From NCBI GenBank assembly GCA_964565775.1, contig CAZMGB010000029.1, forward strand, positions 1-21,313: DNA of 21,313 nucleotides. The letters run 5' to 3'. A model generated the notes under the pieces. That model ran no database searches. It was given only the letters and a program-made list of their open reading frames with translations, and was not told the origin of the DNA. Shown in pieces: positions 14,587 through 21,313 of this stretch. Within the stretch, counting starts at the first letter, position 1, and each line of letters opens with the position of its first letter. The position numbers and the translations under genes were made by a program. The stretch is from CAZMGB01 sp964565775 (lineage in GTDB: Bacteria > Chloroflexota > Dehalococcoidia > DSTF01 > JALHUB01).

Positions 14587-15742
14587 TCGCGAAAAGCCGT
14601 TGCTGCAGGCCGGGAAGAGTCCTCATTCTTACATTCAGTAGTCGCGCGGCATCGCGGTAGGGCACGCGGCCCACCCGTGCGGCAGACAGCAGCGCTAGGG
14701 TTAACGTGCTGCTGTTGCGCGCCAACAGGTTCGCGTAGAAGTTCCCACCGCCCGGAGGTCCCTTCCCCTTCACCTTCGCCCGTAACTGGTCATAGTGATC
14801 CCAATACTGCGTGTCGGTGAGCTGCTCATTCTCCAGCGCTCGCCGGAGAATGACGAATTGACTGACCCTATATCGCTTCGCAAGCGCCTGAAGATTCTCG
14901 TCGATGGGGGTCTCCACTTGCCACCGGGAAATGAAGTCTTGGTTCGGCACCAGCACCTCTACCGCAACCTGGTCACATAGGCGCTCGATTCTGTTCTGGT
15001 GCTGCGATGAACGCTTTCTGTAGTCCAGGTTGGATATTCCGCTTTCCCCGATCCAAAGGTGCGCAAGCTCGTGAGCGAGCGTGAATACCTGAGCGGCCTT
15101 CCAGTCCTGCCCATTGATGAACACGAGTGGAGCCAGATCATCGCTTATCGCGAATCCTTGGAATTCCGCGACGCTCAACTTGCGGAGGTTGTTGTTACCC
15201 ACCACGCCACTGCGCAACACGAGAATGCCTGCTTGCTCAGCCTGCCGGACAAGCAGCACCAGAAAGCCTTCCCAACTGGTCGCTTTCTGCCGCATGTCCT
15301 CATTGATACCAAGGGTCTCCCGTATGTCTGCTGCGATCTGCGTAGGGCTCTCGGAAAGCGAGTAACGGGCAATGAACGCCAGGGGTGAGGCCTCTTCGTC
15401 CTCCTGATGCTCGCGATACCAGTCACGTTTTCTGAGAGCGTCCTGTAACACGTCCGAAAGCTCTGGGCTTGGGCTAATCGGCGGTCTGTCCCCGATGGCG
15501 CGAAGATCAGGGAGGGGTAGCTCTTCCGAAGGGGGGGCACGAAGAAAGAGGTATCCGAAGGGAATATGGAGCTTCTGCGCTAGGTTCTGCGCTTGGCGGA
15601 AGGTGGGGTGGGCTACGTCGCTCTCCCAGGACTCCAATCGCGCAGGGTCGATGTTGACACGCTCGGCCGCTGTCTCAAGCGTCAGTCCTTCGCGTTCACG
15701 AGCCCACGTAACCAGCCTTGGCGTGATAAATGCTTCAGTCAT
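14579..15742 (-). CDS. XRE-family HTH fused to ImmA/IrrE-like metallopeptidase, candidate antitoxin/regulator
   Basis: This is a 387-residue protein. Residues about 5-62 form an XRE helix-turn-helix (WAREREGLTLETAAERVNID, then LESWESDVAHPTFRQAQNLA). The central ImmA/IrrE domain (COG2856) has FTLAHELAHLW (220-230), with zinc ligands H224 and H228 and catalytic E225. The likely third ligand, E253, is in NRIERLCDQVAVEVLVP. A helical C-terminal region (about 275-387) follows. Relatives cleave or derepress regulators, and some serve as antitoxins beside PIN-like genes. Overlap with the DUF4411 gene and shared lower G+C argue that the two are one transferred module. It begins 47 bases after the rpe stop on the same strand, so it may be read from the arg/rpe operon or from an unseen promoter in that gap. 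Confidence 0.87.
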   Translation of the reverse strand: MTEAFITPRLVTWAREREGLTLETAAERVNIDPARLESWESDVAHPTFRQAQNLAQKLHIPFGYLFLRAPPSEELPLPDLRAIGDRPPISPSPELSDVLQDALRKRDWYREHQEDEEASPLAFIARYSLSESPTQIAADIRETLGINEDMRQKATSWEGFLVLLVRQAEQAGILVLRSGVVGNNNLRKLSVAEFQGFAISDDLAPLVFINGQDWKAAQVFTLAHELAHLWIGESGISNLDYRKRSSQHQNRIERLCDQVAVEVLVPNQDFISRWQVETPIDENLQALAKRYRVSQFVILRRALENEQLTDTQYWDHYDQLRAKVKGKGPPGGGNFYANLLARNSSTLTLALLSAARVGRVPYRDAARLLNVRMRTLPGLQQRLFASA

Positions 15743-15789
15743 GACAAGCCATCCTGGCAGCGATAGTTAGCTTTGCATTTGACCCGCAG

Positions 15790-16473
15790 CTACGCCTCCA
15801 GCCGCACCCCGCTGAGGCTTTCGCGCAGGGCGCGCATGTTCTCCGCCACGCTCGCCTTGTCGTTGAAGACGGCCGAGCCCGCCACCAGCACCCTCGCCCC
15901 CGCCTCCGCGCAGCTCGAGGCGTTGTCCGCCTTCACGCCGCCGTCGATCTCGATGTCGGCGGGCAGCCCCCGCTCGTCGAGCATCGACCGCAGGCGGCGC
16001 AGCTTGTCGAGCGTGCTGGGGATGAACTTCTGGCCGCCCCAGCCCGGGTTCACGCCCATCACCATCACCTGATCGACGTCGCCCAGCACCTCTTCGATGG
16101 CAACGAGGGGCGTCGCCGGGTTCAGGCAGACGCCGGGGCGGCAGTCGAGGCTCCTGATCTGCTGGAGGACGCGGTGGAGGTGCGGGCAGGCCTCGACGTG
16201 GACGGTCAGTATTGTCGCACCCGCCTTCGCGAAATCGTCGAGCTGGCGCTCCGGCCGCTCGATCATGAGGTGGATGTCGAGGGGCAGCGTAGTGACCTTG
16301 CTCACGGCGGCGACGACGAGCGGGCCGAAGGTGATGGGCGGCACGAAGTGGCCGTCCATGACGTCGAGGTGGATGTAGTCGGCGCCGGTGGCCTCGGCGG
16401 CGCGCACCTCATCGCCCAGGCGTGACAGGTCGGCGGTCAGCAATGACGGTGCGATCTTGATGAGGTTCGCCAT
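15790..16473 (-). CDS. rpe: Ribulose-phosphate 3-epimerase
   Basis: This 227-residue TIM-barrel enzyme has IAPSLLTADLSRLGDEV (7-23), the metal/substrate strand YIHLDVMDGHFVPPITFGP (33-51), LDIHLMIERPE, HVEACPH, the loop MVMGVNPGWGGQKF and IEIDGGVKADN with the second Asp. The length and motif order are normal. It interconverts ribulose-5-phosphate and xylulose-5-phosphate in the pentose phosphate or Calvin cycle. It starts 15 bases after argH, in the same operon. Confidence 0.97.
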   Translation of the reverse strand: MANLIKIAPSLLTADLSRLGDEVRAAEATGADYIHLDVMDGHFVPPITFGPLVVAAVSKVTTLPLDIHLMIERPERQLDDFAKAGATILTVHVEACPHLHRVLQQIRSLDCRPGVCLNPATPLVAIEEVLGDVDQVMVMGVNPGWGGQKFIPSTLDKLRRLRSMLDERGLPADIEIDGGVKADNASSCAEAGARVLVAGSAVFNDKASVAENMRALRESLSGVRLEA

Positions 16474-16488
16474 ATCGAGCTTGCTTTC

Positions 16489-17910
16489 TCAGCGTGCTGT
16501 CGACTTCAACCGGCGTCTGGCGCGGCGCAGGGCGGCCGCCACACGTCGCGGCGCCGTACCTCCGACGGCGTCGCGCGCCGCCAGCGCCGACCGCAGGTCC
16601 AGCTTCAGCACGTCCTCGCGGAACAGGGGCGAGAAGCGCTGGTATTCGCCCAGCGACAGCTCCTGGAGCCCTTTGCTCCCCTTCTCAGCATATCTTACCA
16701 GCTTCCCGACGGCGGTGTGAGCCTCCCGGAACGGCACGCCCTGGCGCACCAGGTAGTCGGCCAGGTCCGTCGCCAGCGAGTACTGGGCCGTCGCCGCCGC
16801 CTCGGCGCGCGCTCTGTCGACGCGCAGGGCGGGCAGCATGCGCGCGAAGACGGCCAGCGTGGCGAGGAGGGTGTCCTCGGCCTCGAAGAAGGCAGCCTTG
16901 TCCTCCTGGAGGTCGCGATTGTAGGCCAGGGGCTGCCCCTTGAGCATCGTCAGCACGCTGAGGAGCGCGCCGTAGAGGCGCCCCGTGCGGGCGCGCGCGA
17001 GCTCCGCCACGTCCGGGTTCTTCTTCTGGGGCATGATGCTGGAGCCGGTTGCGAAGGCGTCCGGGAGCTCGATGAAGCCGAACTCAGCGCTCGACCAGAG
17101 GATCAGCTCCTCGGCCAGGCGCGAGAGGTGGGCCATGCAGAGGGAGGCGGCGGCCAGGAACTCGACCACGAAGTCGCGGTCGGAGACGGCGTCGATGCTG
17201 TTGTCGCTGACGCGGGCGAACCCCAGCTCGCGGGCCAGGAACTCGCGGTCGATGGGGTATGGGACGCCAGCCAGGGCGCCGCTGCCCAGCGGCAGGACGT
17301 CGGTGCGGGCCAGGCAGTCGCCGAAGCGGGCGACGTCCCTCTCGAACATCTCGTAATAGGCGAGGAGATGGTGAGCGAAGAGAAGCGGCTGCGCCCGCTG
17401 GAGGTGGGTGTAGCCGGGGATGACCACGTCGCGGTTCGCCTGCGCCAGGTCGAGAAGCGAGCCCTGTAGGCTGCGCAGCGCCGCCTGCGTGCGGCCGACG
17501 GCGTCCTTGGCGTAGAGGCGGAGGTCCGTGGCCACCTGGTCGTTGCGGGAGCGGGCGGTGTGGAGGCGGCCGGCGGCGGCCCCGATCTTCTCGGCGAGCC
17601 GCGCCTCGATGTTCATGTGTATGTCTTCCAGCTCCTGCCGGAAGTCGAACTTGCCCCGGTCGATCTCGTCGCGTATCTCCGCCAGCCCGCGCACGATGGC
17701 GTCGGCGTCCGCCTGAGGGATGATGCCCTGGCGGGCGAGCATGCGGGCGTGGGCGATGGATGCGAGGATGTCCTGGCGGTAGAGGCGGCGGTCGACATCG
17801 ATGGAGGCGGTGTAGGCCTCCACCATCTCATCGGTGGGGGCGTCGAACCGTCCCGCCCAGGCTTTCTTCCTGGCCGGCGCCGCCCGGCGCGCCCTGTTCG
17901 TCTTCGCCAT
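16489..17910 (-). CDS. argH: Argininosuccinate lyase
   Basis: The 473-residue enzyme carries TARSRNDQ (118-125), GYTHLQRAQP (166-175, catalytic His169) and the fumarase/aspartase superfamily signature GSSIMPQKKNPD (289-300), with the mobile catalytic Ser loop. It splits argininosuccinate to arginine and fumarate, the last step of arginine synthesis, in the cytosol. A basic N-terminal tail of about 16 residues (KTNRARRAAPARKK) precedes the usual KAWAGRF. The start ATG 17910 has AGGAG seven bases upstream and lies 14 bases after the methyltransferase stop. argG, for the preceding step, lies about 2.4 kb away on the same strand. Confidence 0.97.
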   Translation of the reverse strand: MAKTNRARRAAPARKKAWAGRFDAPTDEMVEAYTASIDVDRRLYRQDILASIAHARMLARQGIIPQADADAIVRGLAEIRDEIDRGKFDFRQELEDIHMNIEARLAEKIGAAAGRLHTARSRNDQVATDLRLYAKDAVGRTQAALRSLQGSLLDLAQANRDVVIPGYTHLQRAQPLLFAHHLLAYYEMFERDVARFGDCLARTDVLPLGSGALAGVPYPIDREFLARELGFARVSDNSIDAVSDRDFVVEFLAAASLCMAHLSRLAEELILWSSAEFGFIELPDAFATGSSIMPQKKNPDVAELARARTGRLYGALLSVLTMLKGQPLAYNRDLQEDKAAFFEAEDTLLATLAVFARMLPALRVDRARAEAAATAQYSLATDLADYLVRQGVPFREAHTAVGKLVRYAEKGSKGLQELSLGEYQRFSPLFREDVLKLDLRSALAARDAVGGTAPRRVAAALRRARRRLKSTAR

Positions 17911-17924
17911 GATAGCTCCTCTTC

Positions 17925-18665
17925 TTAGGTCGGGAGGCTGTGGTCGGCCTTCACGCCGTAGCCGACGTAGGAGAGGCTCATGTTGTCGCCCATCTCAAAG
18001 CCGCCCAGCCTCCGCCTGCGATAGTAGCTGAGGCCGGCCGCCACCAGCCCCTTCTTCATCGGTACACCGCGGGTTTCGACGTTCTCTATGTGATGTGTGG
18101 ACATCATAGCATGCAGTTCGGGTGGCCTGATAAGCATGCGGTAGTCGTGGCTGTCCCGCGGGATAATTCGGAGCAGGTTCTGGGGAAGCCAGATGAGGAG
18201 AAGTCGCGCCCTGAAGGTGCGGTTGACGGTATCGTAGGCGAACCGGCCGCCGGGCTTGAGGACGCGTGCGGCCTCTTGAACGAGCTTCTCAGGCTCGGAC
18301 AGGTGCTCCAGCGTGTCGGCGGTGACCACAGCGTCGAAGGCCTCGTCGGCGAACGGCAGGTGCTCGGCCGCGGCGCCCGTGTAGTCGATCTCCAGGCCGC
18401 CTTCACGGGCGTGCCGGCGTGCCACGCCAAGGGAGGGCAGGGAGATGTCGACGGCGCTGACGCAGGCGCCGCGACGGGTTAGCTCCTCGGCCACGAGACC
18501 GCCGCCGCAGCCCACCTCCAGCAGTCGCATGCCTTGCATGTCGCCGAGGACAGCGCAGAAGTAGGCGATCCTGGTGGGGTTGATCTCGTGCAGGGGCGCG
18601 ACGACCCCGTCGGGGTCCCACCAGCCGTCTCCCAGCTCGTCATACCACTTGTTGTCTATGGGCAT
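17925..18665 (-). CDS. UbiG-like class I SAM-dependent methyltransferase
   Basis: This is a 246-residue protein from ATG 18665 (MPIDNKWYDELG). A further 36 upstream codons in frame are Ser/Arg-rich, overlap the HAD gene and look non-coding. WWDPDGVVAPLHEINPTRIAY (15-35) is the N-terminal UbiG signature; LLEVGCGGG (48-56) is SAM motif I, AVDIS motif II, and VVTADTLEHL and LKPGGRFAYDT are later motifs. UbiG methylates hydroxyls of ubiquinone precursors. No other ubiquinone gene is visible and the presumed lineage uses menaquinone, so the substrate is likely a different quinone or lipid-like molecule. The C-terminal half (IWLPQNLLRIIP, YRRRRLGGFE) matches the same family. It lies between the HAD gene and argH. 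Confidence 0.88.
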   Translation of the reverse strand: MPIDNKWYDELGDGWWDPDGVVAPLHEINPTRIAYFCAVLGDMQGMRLLEVGCGGGLVAEELTRRGACVSAVDISLPSLGVARRHAREGGLEIDYTGAAAEHLPFADEAFDAVVTADTLEHLSEPEKLVQEAARVLKPGGRFAYDTVNRTFRARLLLIWLPQNLLRIIPRDSHDYRMLIRPPELHAMMSTHHIENVETRGVPMKKGLVAAGLSYYRRRRLGGFEMGDNMSLSYVGYGVKADHSLPT

Positions 18666-18690
18666 ATCGGCGGGGTCGGCGGCCGCCCGC

Positions 18691-19476
18691 TCACGTGCCC
18701 TGGAAGATGGGCAGCTCCGTGATCTCCCAGAGGTTGTCGACGATGAAGTCCGGCCTGATCTCTCCCAGCTCACCGCTTCCGCCCCGCTCGCTGGCGAGGT
18801 CGTCCTCCGTGGGCTCGCCGGCGTTGTTGCGCTTCCAGACTGCGGTCATGCCCAGAGCCTGCGAGCCGCCCACATCGGCCCGCAAGGAGTCGCCCACCAT
18901 CACCGCCTCCTCCGGCCTCAGGTCGAGGGCATCGAGGGCATGCTCGAAGATCTTGGGGTGCGGCTTCATGTAACCGACATCGCACGAGATGGAGAGGACC
19001 TCGAAATAGTCCAGCAGGCCGAAGTGGCGCAGCTCCTCGCGGAAGGGCTCGCCGCCGAGCGTACGGTTGGTGACGGAGCCGATGCGGTAACCCCGCCGGC
19101 GAAGCCAGTCCAGGGTAGGGAGGACGTCGTCGAAGAGGGTGCGGCCCAGGAAGATGCCGCCCAGGTTCCAGGTGTGCCAGAGCTTCAGCGCCTGCTCCTC
19201 ACTAAGCATGAGGCCCTTTTCGGCCGCCACTTCGCGCGCGAGGGTGGGGAAGTGGGCGCTGACGCAGTCCGAGTTGTAGGCTTCGCTGTCGGCCCTTTCG
19301 ATGGCGAAGCGGATGTCGCGGCCCAGGAACAGCAGCTCGCCTTCAGGCTCAACGCCCCAGGAGCGCAGCAGGTCGAAGATGCGGCGCATCGTCTCGCCGC
19401 GGATGACGTCGACGGGCGGCATGTTGGGGAAGTGCCAGAGGGTCTCGCCGAGGTCGAATAGAACAGCCTTGATCAT
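18691..19476 (-). CDS. HAD-superfamily hydrolase (phosphatase-like)
   Basis: This is a 261-residue protein with the four HAD motifs: VLFDLGETL (5-13, nucleophile D8), SVTNR (134-138), GYMKPHPKIF (168-177, K171) and VMVGDSLRADVGGSQALGM (192-210). Residues about 15-120 form a helical cap. The residue two after the nucleophile is Gly instead of the usual general-acid Asp; DLG occurs in other HAD proteins, some of them active, so this is not proof of loss. The substrate is unknown. It starts at ATG 19476 with AGGAA nine bases upstream. It is followed 25 bases later by the UbiG-like gene, so it is probably in the same operon. Confidence 0.9.
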   Translation of the reverse strand: MIKAVLFDLGETLWHFPNMPPVDVIRGETMRRIFDLLRSWGVEPEGELLFLGRDIRFAIERADSEAYNSDCVSAHFPTLAREVAAEKGLMLSEEQALKLWHTWNLGGIFLGRTLFDDVLPTLDWLRRRGYRIGSVTNRTLGGEPFREELRHFGLLDYFEVLSISCDVGYMKPHPKIFEHALDALDLRPEEAVMVGDSLRADVGGSQALGMTAVWKRNNAGEPTEDDLASERGGSGELGEIRPDFIVDNLWEITELPIFQGT

Positions 19477-19488
19477 ATAAAAGCGTTC

Positions 19489-19833
19489 CTACAGAAGGCC
19501 GCACTCGCGCAGCAGGCGTTTCCCGGCGCCGGGCAGGCGGAAGATGTGCGAGGTGAGGAGCAGGACGGCGTCCACGCGGCCCTCCTTCGCCAGACACTCC
19601 TCGATGAGCCGGCGTCCCGCCACCGAGAGGATCTTCTCCCGGTCGCCCTCGGACAGCGTCTCCTTGCCCAGCTCCCGGGCCAGGATGCTCTCGATCTGGC
19701 TGGTGACGCGCACCTCGACCGTGAGAGGCGATTGCCCTGCGGCGCTCAATCCGAACGAGGCTGTGGAGCAGTCAAGGCTATCGGGGGCGCAGCCCTCGAA
19801 TTCGATGGTCCATCGAGAGATGTCTCTGGCCAT
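19489..19833 (-). CDS. Hypothetical protein, 114 aa, first gene of the HAD-ubiG-argH-rpe operon
   Basis: I do not recognise the family. The protein starts MARDISRWTIEFEGC and continues with a strand-like LTVEVRVTSQIE. It then has a helix-rich part (SILARELGKETLSEGDREKIL, RRLIEECLAKEG) and ends in VDAVLLLTSHIFRLPGAGKRL. Nothing suggests a membrane segment or signal peptide. ATG 19833 was chosen because GGAAG lies seven bases upstream; the longer frame to 19965 adds unconvincing residues and would overlap the opposite promoter. It precedes the HAD gene by 12 bases. Confidence 0.65.
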   Translation of the reverse strand: MARDISRWTIEFEGCAPDSLDCSTASFGLSAAGQSPLTVEVRVTSQIESILARELGKETLSEGDREKILSVAGRRLIEECLAKEGRVDAVLLLTSHIFRLPGAGKRLLRECGLL

Positions 19834-19886
19834 AGAACGCTTCCATCGTACAGGAAGGTTGGTGGTTTGGGGAAGGCGAGCCGAGT

Positions 19887-19914
19887 TTGACAATTCGGCG
19901 GGAAGGGGTACCAT
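19887..19914 (+). promoter_or_regulatory. Promoter of the small acidic membrane-protein gene
   Basis: TTGACA (19887-19892), a 16-base spacer and TACCAT (19909-19914) lie about 50 bases before the GTG at 19967. The gap is shared with the divergent operon on the other strand, for which only a weak TACGAT at 19845-19850 is visible. Confidence 0.5.
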
Positions 19915-19966
19915 TTCCTGTGTGTGCCCTCTGAGACAAGACGCAGTCGCGGGGGATGGCCTCATC

Positions 19967-20236
19967 GTGAACCGCTGGAACAGAGAAGACGAGGAGATCG
20001 AGCAGGAGTACGACGACTACGACGAAGAGGACTTCGAGGAAGAGCTGACGGGCGAATGGGAGCTCGACCCGGGCGACCCGGAGCACCCGGACTTCGACCT
20101 CTCGGAGGCCGCCGGCGACTGGGCCTGGCAGCCCAAGAAGTCGGCCATCGTCCTCCGGCGGGGCTTCGTTTTCTTCGTGTCCATCCTCCTCGTGATCGTC
20201 ATGCTTATCCCCCTCTTCCTGCGCCTCATGGGCTAG
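19967..20236 (+). CDS. Small acidic protein with one C-terminal membrane helix, unknown function
   Basis: This is an 89-residue protein from GTG 19967, with GGGGGAT about ten bases upstream. The first 55 residues are strongly acidic (EDEEIEQEYDDYDEEDFEEE, then DPGDPEHPDFDLSEAAG). A short basic patch (KKSAIVLRR) follows, then a hydrophobic segment of about 20 residues (FVFFVSILLVIVMLIPLFL) and the end RLMG. With the basic patch before the helix the acidic part should face the cytoplasm, a tail-anchored arrangement. I know no function. It is divergent from the HAD-argH operon and convergent with argG. Confidence 0.75.
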   Translation: MNRWNREDEEIEQEYDDYDEEDFEEELTGEWELDPGDPEHPDFDLSEAAGDWAWQPKKSAIVLRRGFVFFVSILLVIVMLIPLFLRLMG

Positions 20237-20329
20237 CGACGCCCGCCCTCAACGAGGCGTTGTCCATCACCACCACCCGCACTCCGATAGCCGTAGCTGC
20301 AGCACTCTGGGCGCCTGCGAGAGGTGCCC

Positions 20330-21313
20330 CTACTCCTGGGGCGTGGCGATGCGCAGCGGCTCGCCCGGTTCGGCCAGGAGCTGCGCCTTCGCCTGCACCC
20401 GCACCGGCAGCCCCCAGATGTGGATGAATCCGAGCGAGGCGCTCTGGTCGAACTGGTCTTCCTTGTCGTACGTGGCGAGGGCGAAGGAGTAGAGGCTCTT
20501 GGGTGAGCGCCGCCCGACGGGGGTGGCCTGGCCCTTGTGCAGACGCATGCGCACCGTGCCCGTCACGTGACGCTGGGTGCTCTGGACGTAGGCCGCCAGG
20601 TCCTGGTGGTGGGCGGTGAACCAGAGGCCGTTATAGATCAGGTCGGCGTACTCCTGGGCGATGCGCTCCTTCATGCGGAGCTGCGGCTTGGAGAGGGTCA
20701 TGTGCTCCAGGGCCTCGTGGGCCCGCAGCAGGGTGACGGCGGCGGGCGACTCGTAGATCTCCCGCGACTTGATGCCGACGAGCCGGTCCTCGACCAGGTC
20801 GACGCGTCCCACGCCGTGCTCACCCGCCCACTCATTGAGACGGAGCACGAGGCTGACGCCGTCCATCTCCTCGCCGTCCAGGGCCACGGGTATGCCCCTC
20901 TCGAAGCTGATCTCGACATAACGTGGCTGCTCGGGCGCGTCCTTCACGGAGCGCGTCCAGATGTAGATCTCCTCGGGCGGCTCCTGCCACGGGTCTTCGA
21001 GGACGCCGCACTCGACGCTGCGACCCCAGAGGTTCTGGTCGGTGGAGTAGGGGCTCTCCTTCGTGAATGGCACGGGGATCTTGTGGCGCTCGGCGTACTC
21101 GAACTCCTCCTCACGCGTCCAGCCCCACTCGCGGACAGGCGCGACGATGGCCAGGGCGGGCGCCAGCGCCTGAACGCTGACGTCGAAGCGCACCTGGTCG
21201 TTGCCCTTGCCCGTCGAGCCGTGGGCGACGGCGGCGGCGCCTTCCTCGCGCGCCACGTCCACCACCAGCTTGGAGATGAGCGGCCGGCCGAGGGCGGTGG
21301 CGAGGGGGTAGAC
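20330..21313 (-). CDS. argG: Argininosuccinate synthase, N-terminal part beyond the right edge
   Basis: The frame is open from the last base and gives 327 residues to TAG at 20330-20332. It starts VYPLATALGRPLISKLVVDVA, continues with AVAHGSTGKGNDQVRF (citrulline/aspartate region), REWGWTREEEFEYAERH, STDQNLWGRSVECG, the GIKSREIYESPAA stretch and HHQDLAAYVQSTQRHVTG near the end. All match ArgG. The ATP-binding N-terminal loop lies outside the window. It joins citrulline and aspartate using ATP; ArgH then cleaves the product. A GCCCC/GGGGC hairpin with a 7-base loop overlaps the stop (20326-20342) but has no T run. Confidence 0.96.
   Translation of the reverse strand, partial: VYPLATALGRPLISKLVVDVAREEGAAAVAHGSTGKGNDQVRFDVSVQALAPALAIVAPVREWGWTREEEFEYAERHKIPVPFTKESPYSTDQNLWGRSVECGVLEDPWQEPPEEIYIWTRSVKDAPEQPRYVEISFERGIPVALDGEEMDGVSLVLRLNEWAGEHGVGRVDLVEDRLVGIKSREIYESPAAVTLLRAHEALEHMTLSKPQLRMKERIAQEYADLIYNGLWFTAHHQDLAAYVQSTQRHVTGTVRMRLHKGQATPVGRRSPKSLYSFALATYDKEDQFDQSASLGFIHIWGLPVRVQAKAQLLAEPGEPLRIATPQE

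Noticed and set aside
18666..18773. Upstream extension of the UbiG-like methyltransferase
   Set aside because: The Ser/Arg-rich peptide overlaps the end of the HAD gene; UbiG similarity begins at MPIDNKWYDELG.
18755..18786. Third copy of the STELAEV-type repeat in the HAD gene (GGSGELGE)
   Set aside because: The peptide is similar but the DNA lacks the GAGCTC core and the palindromic arms.

Overview
The window is a GC-rich stretch (roughly two thirds G+C by eye) of a bacterial chromosome. It is dominated by housekeeping genes and broken by a few short, lower-GC accessory pieces. The protein style and gene order suggest a Chloroflexota bacterium, possibly Dehalococcoidia-like. The pointers are the long RecG N-terminal extension, a FakA/FakB (DegV) pair beside rpmB and recG, a UbiG-like methyltransferase without other ubiquinone genes, and extended -10 promoters. 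This placement is inference from remembered families; no search was run.

Left part (1-3072, + strand): the C-terminal end of gatA; a lower-GC gene joining homing-endonuclease-associated-like repeats to a PD-(D/E)XK-like nuclease domain; an unrecognised 110-residue protein; a small gene that reads correctly only across a -1 frameshift at a C4 run; and a class I/II aminotransferase whose GTG start overlaps the stop of that broken gene.

Middle-left (3326-6003, - strand): an apparent operon of an inositol-monophosphatase-family enzyme, an SH3b lipoprotein and an APH-like kinase. The phosphatase carries an in-frame dispersed palindromic repeat. From 6069 to 6923 lie a decayed tail of a DNA methyltransferase/type IIG restriction protein with an in-frame TAA, and an intact ribbon-helix-helix/MazF toxin-antitoxin pair with a recognisable promoter.

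Middle (6934-13970): argS, recG, degV (fakB-like) and fakA on the - strand, with rpmB divergent. This recalls the Firmicutes rpmB-yloU-fakA-recG neighbourhood but has no yloU (Asp23). recG has about 119 conserved-looking N-terminal codons without any ATG, GTG or TTG start.

Right part (14071-21313): a lower-GC two-gene module (XRE-HTH/ImmA-like metallopeptidase plus a DUF4411 PIN-like protein) lies immediately downstream of a - strand operon of a small unknown gene, a HAD hydrolase, a UbiG-like methyltransferase, argH and rpe. A small acidic protein with one C-terminal membrane helix is transcribed divergently from that operon and faces argG, which runs off the right edge. No rRNA, tRNA, CRISPR array or complete insertion sequence was seen.
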